DNA of 5,359 nucleotides from Lachnospiraceae bacterium (GTDB lineage Bacteria > Bacillota > Clostridia > Lachnospirales > Lachnospiraceae). The stretch's first letter is position 1. Each line of letters opens with the position of its first letter. Under the pieces are notes generated by a model that saw nothing but the letters and a program-made list of their open reading frames with translations, made no database searches and was not told the origin of the DNA. Of this stretch, positions 5,341 through 5,359 are shown piece by piece. The stretch covers positions 1 to 5,359 of the forward strand of contig JAJQCU010000272.1 of the NCBI GenBank assembly GCA_021202575.1, in the 5' to 3' direction. The position numbers and the translations under genes are program-made.

Positions 5341-5359
5341 GCAGCTAAAATCTTGTTTA

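Noticed and set aside
1..5359. Search for CRISPR repeats, tRNA, rRNA, insertion sequence ends and integrase genes
   Set aside because: No regularly spaced repeats, no tRNA-like cloverleaf, no transposase or recombinase coding sequence, and no paired terminal repeats with target duplications were seen.

Overview
The window reads like a chromosomal accessory region of a Firmicute, most likely a gut Clostridia/Lachnospiraceae-type organism. The reasons are strong AGGAGG-type ribosome sites, intrinsic terminators, a TM1586-type nitroreductase, a WYL regulator of the form common in Clostridia, and moderate base composition. This placement is inferred from gene style, not from a marker gene. All genes lie on the + strand.

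Layout: (1) 1-279 is the C-terminal end of a nitroreductase-family gene, closed by a strong hairpin terminator (321-362). (2) 363-596 has no gene but carries several inverted repeats that may control the next gene. (3) 597-1586 encodes a complete wHTH-WYL transcriptional regulator, followed by a perfect 14-bp palindrome that matches the core of a Gram-positive LexA box and by a clear GAAA-loop terminator (1644-1677). (4) 1683-1737 is a compound inverted repeat in front of a small stand-alone HIRAN-domain protein (1772-2107). It is followed by an unrecognised 150-residue protein (2162-2614). Both have good ribosome sites. (5) 2615-2813 is a regulatory leader with an extended -10 promoter, a repeated 9-mer flanking it and an unusually distant ribosome site. 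(6) 2814-4319 hsdM and 4309-5340 hsdS overlap by 11 bp and encode the methyltransferase and specificity subunits of a Type I restriction-modification system. The window ends 19 bases after hsdS.

How it fits together: HsdM and HsdS would form an M2S1 N6-adenine methyltransferase whose target is set by the two recognition domains of HsdS. No hsdR lies in the window. The upstream side is occupied by other genes, so hsdR would have to be downstream or elsewhere, or the locus is an orphan methylase. The WYL regulator, the HIRAN protein and the unknown protein make a plausible DNA-damage/defence neighbourhood, but terminators and gaps separate the units and nothing in the sequence proves they work as one system. 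I found no mobile element, CRISPR array, tRNA or rRNA. The parts most worth a second look are the control elements (LexA-like palindrome, compound hairpin, hsdM leader repeats) and the unknown 150-residue protein beside HIRAN and hsdMS.
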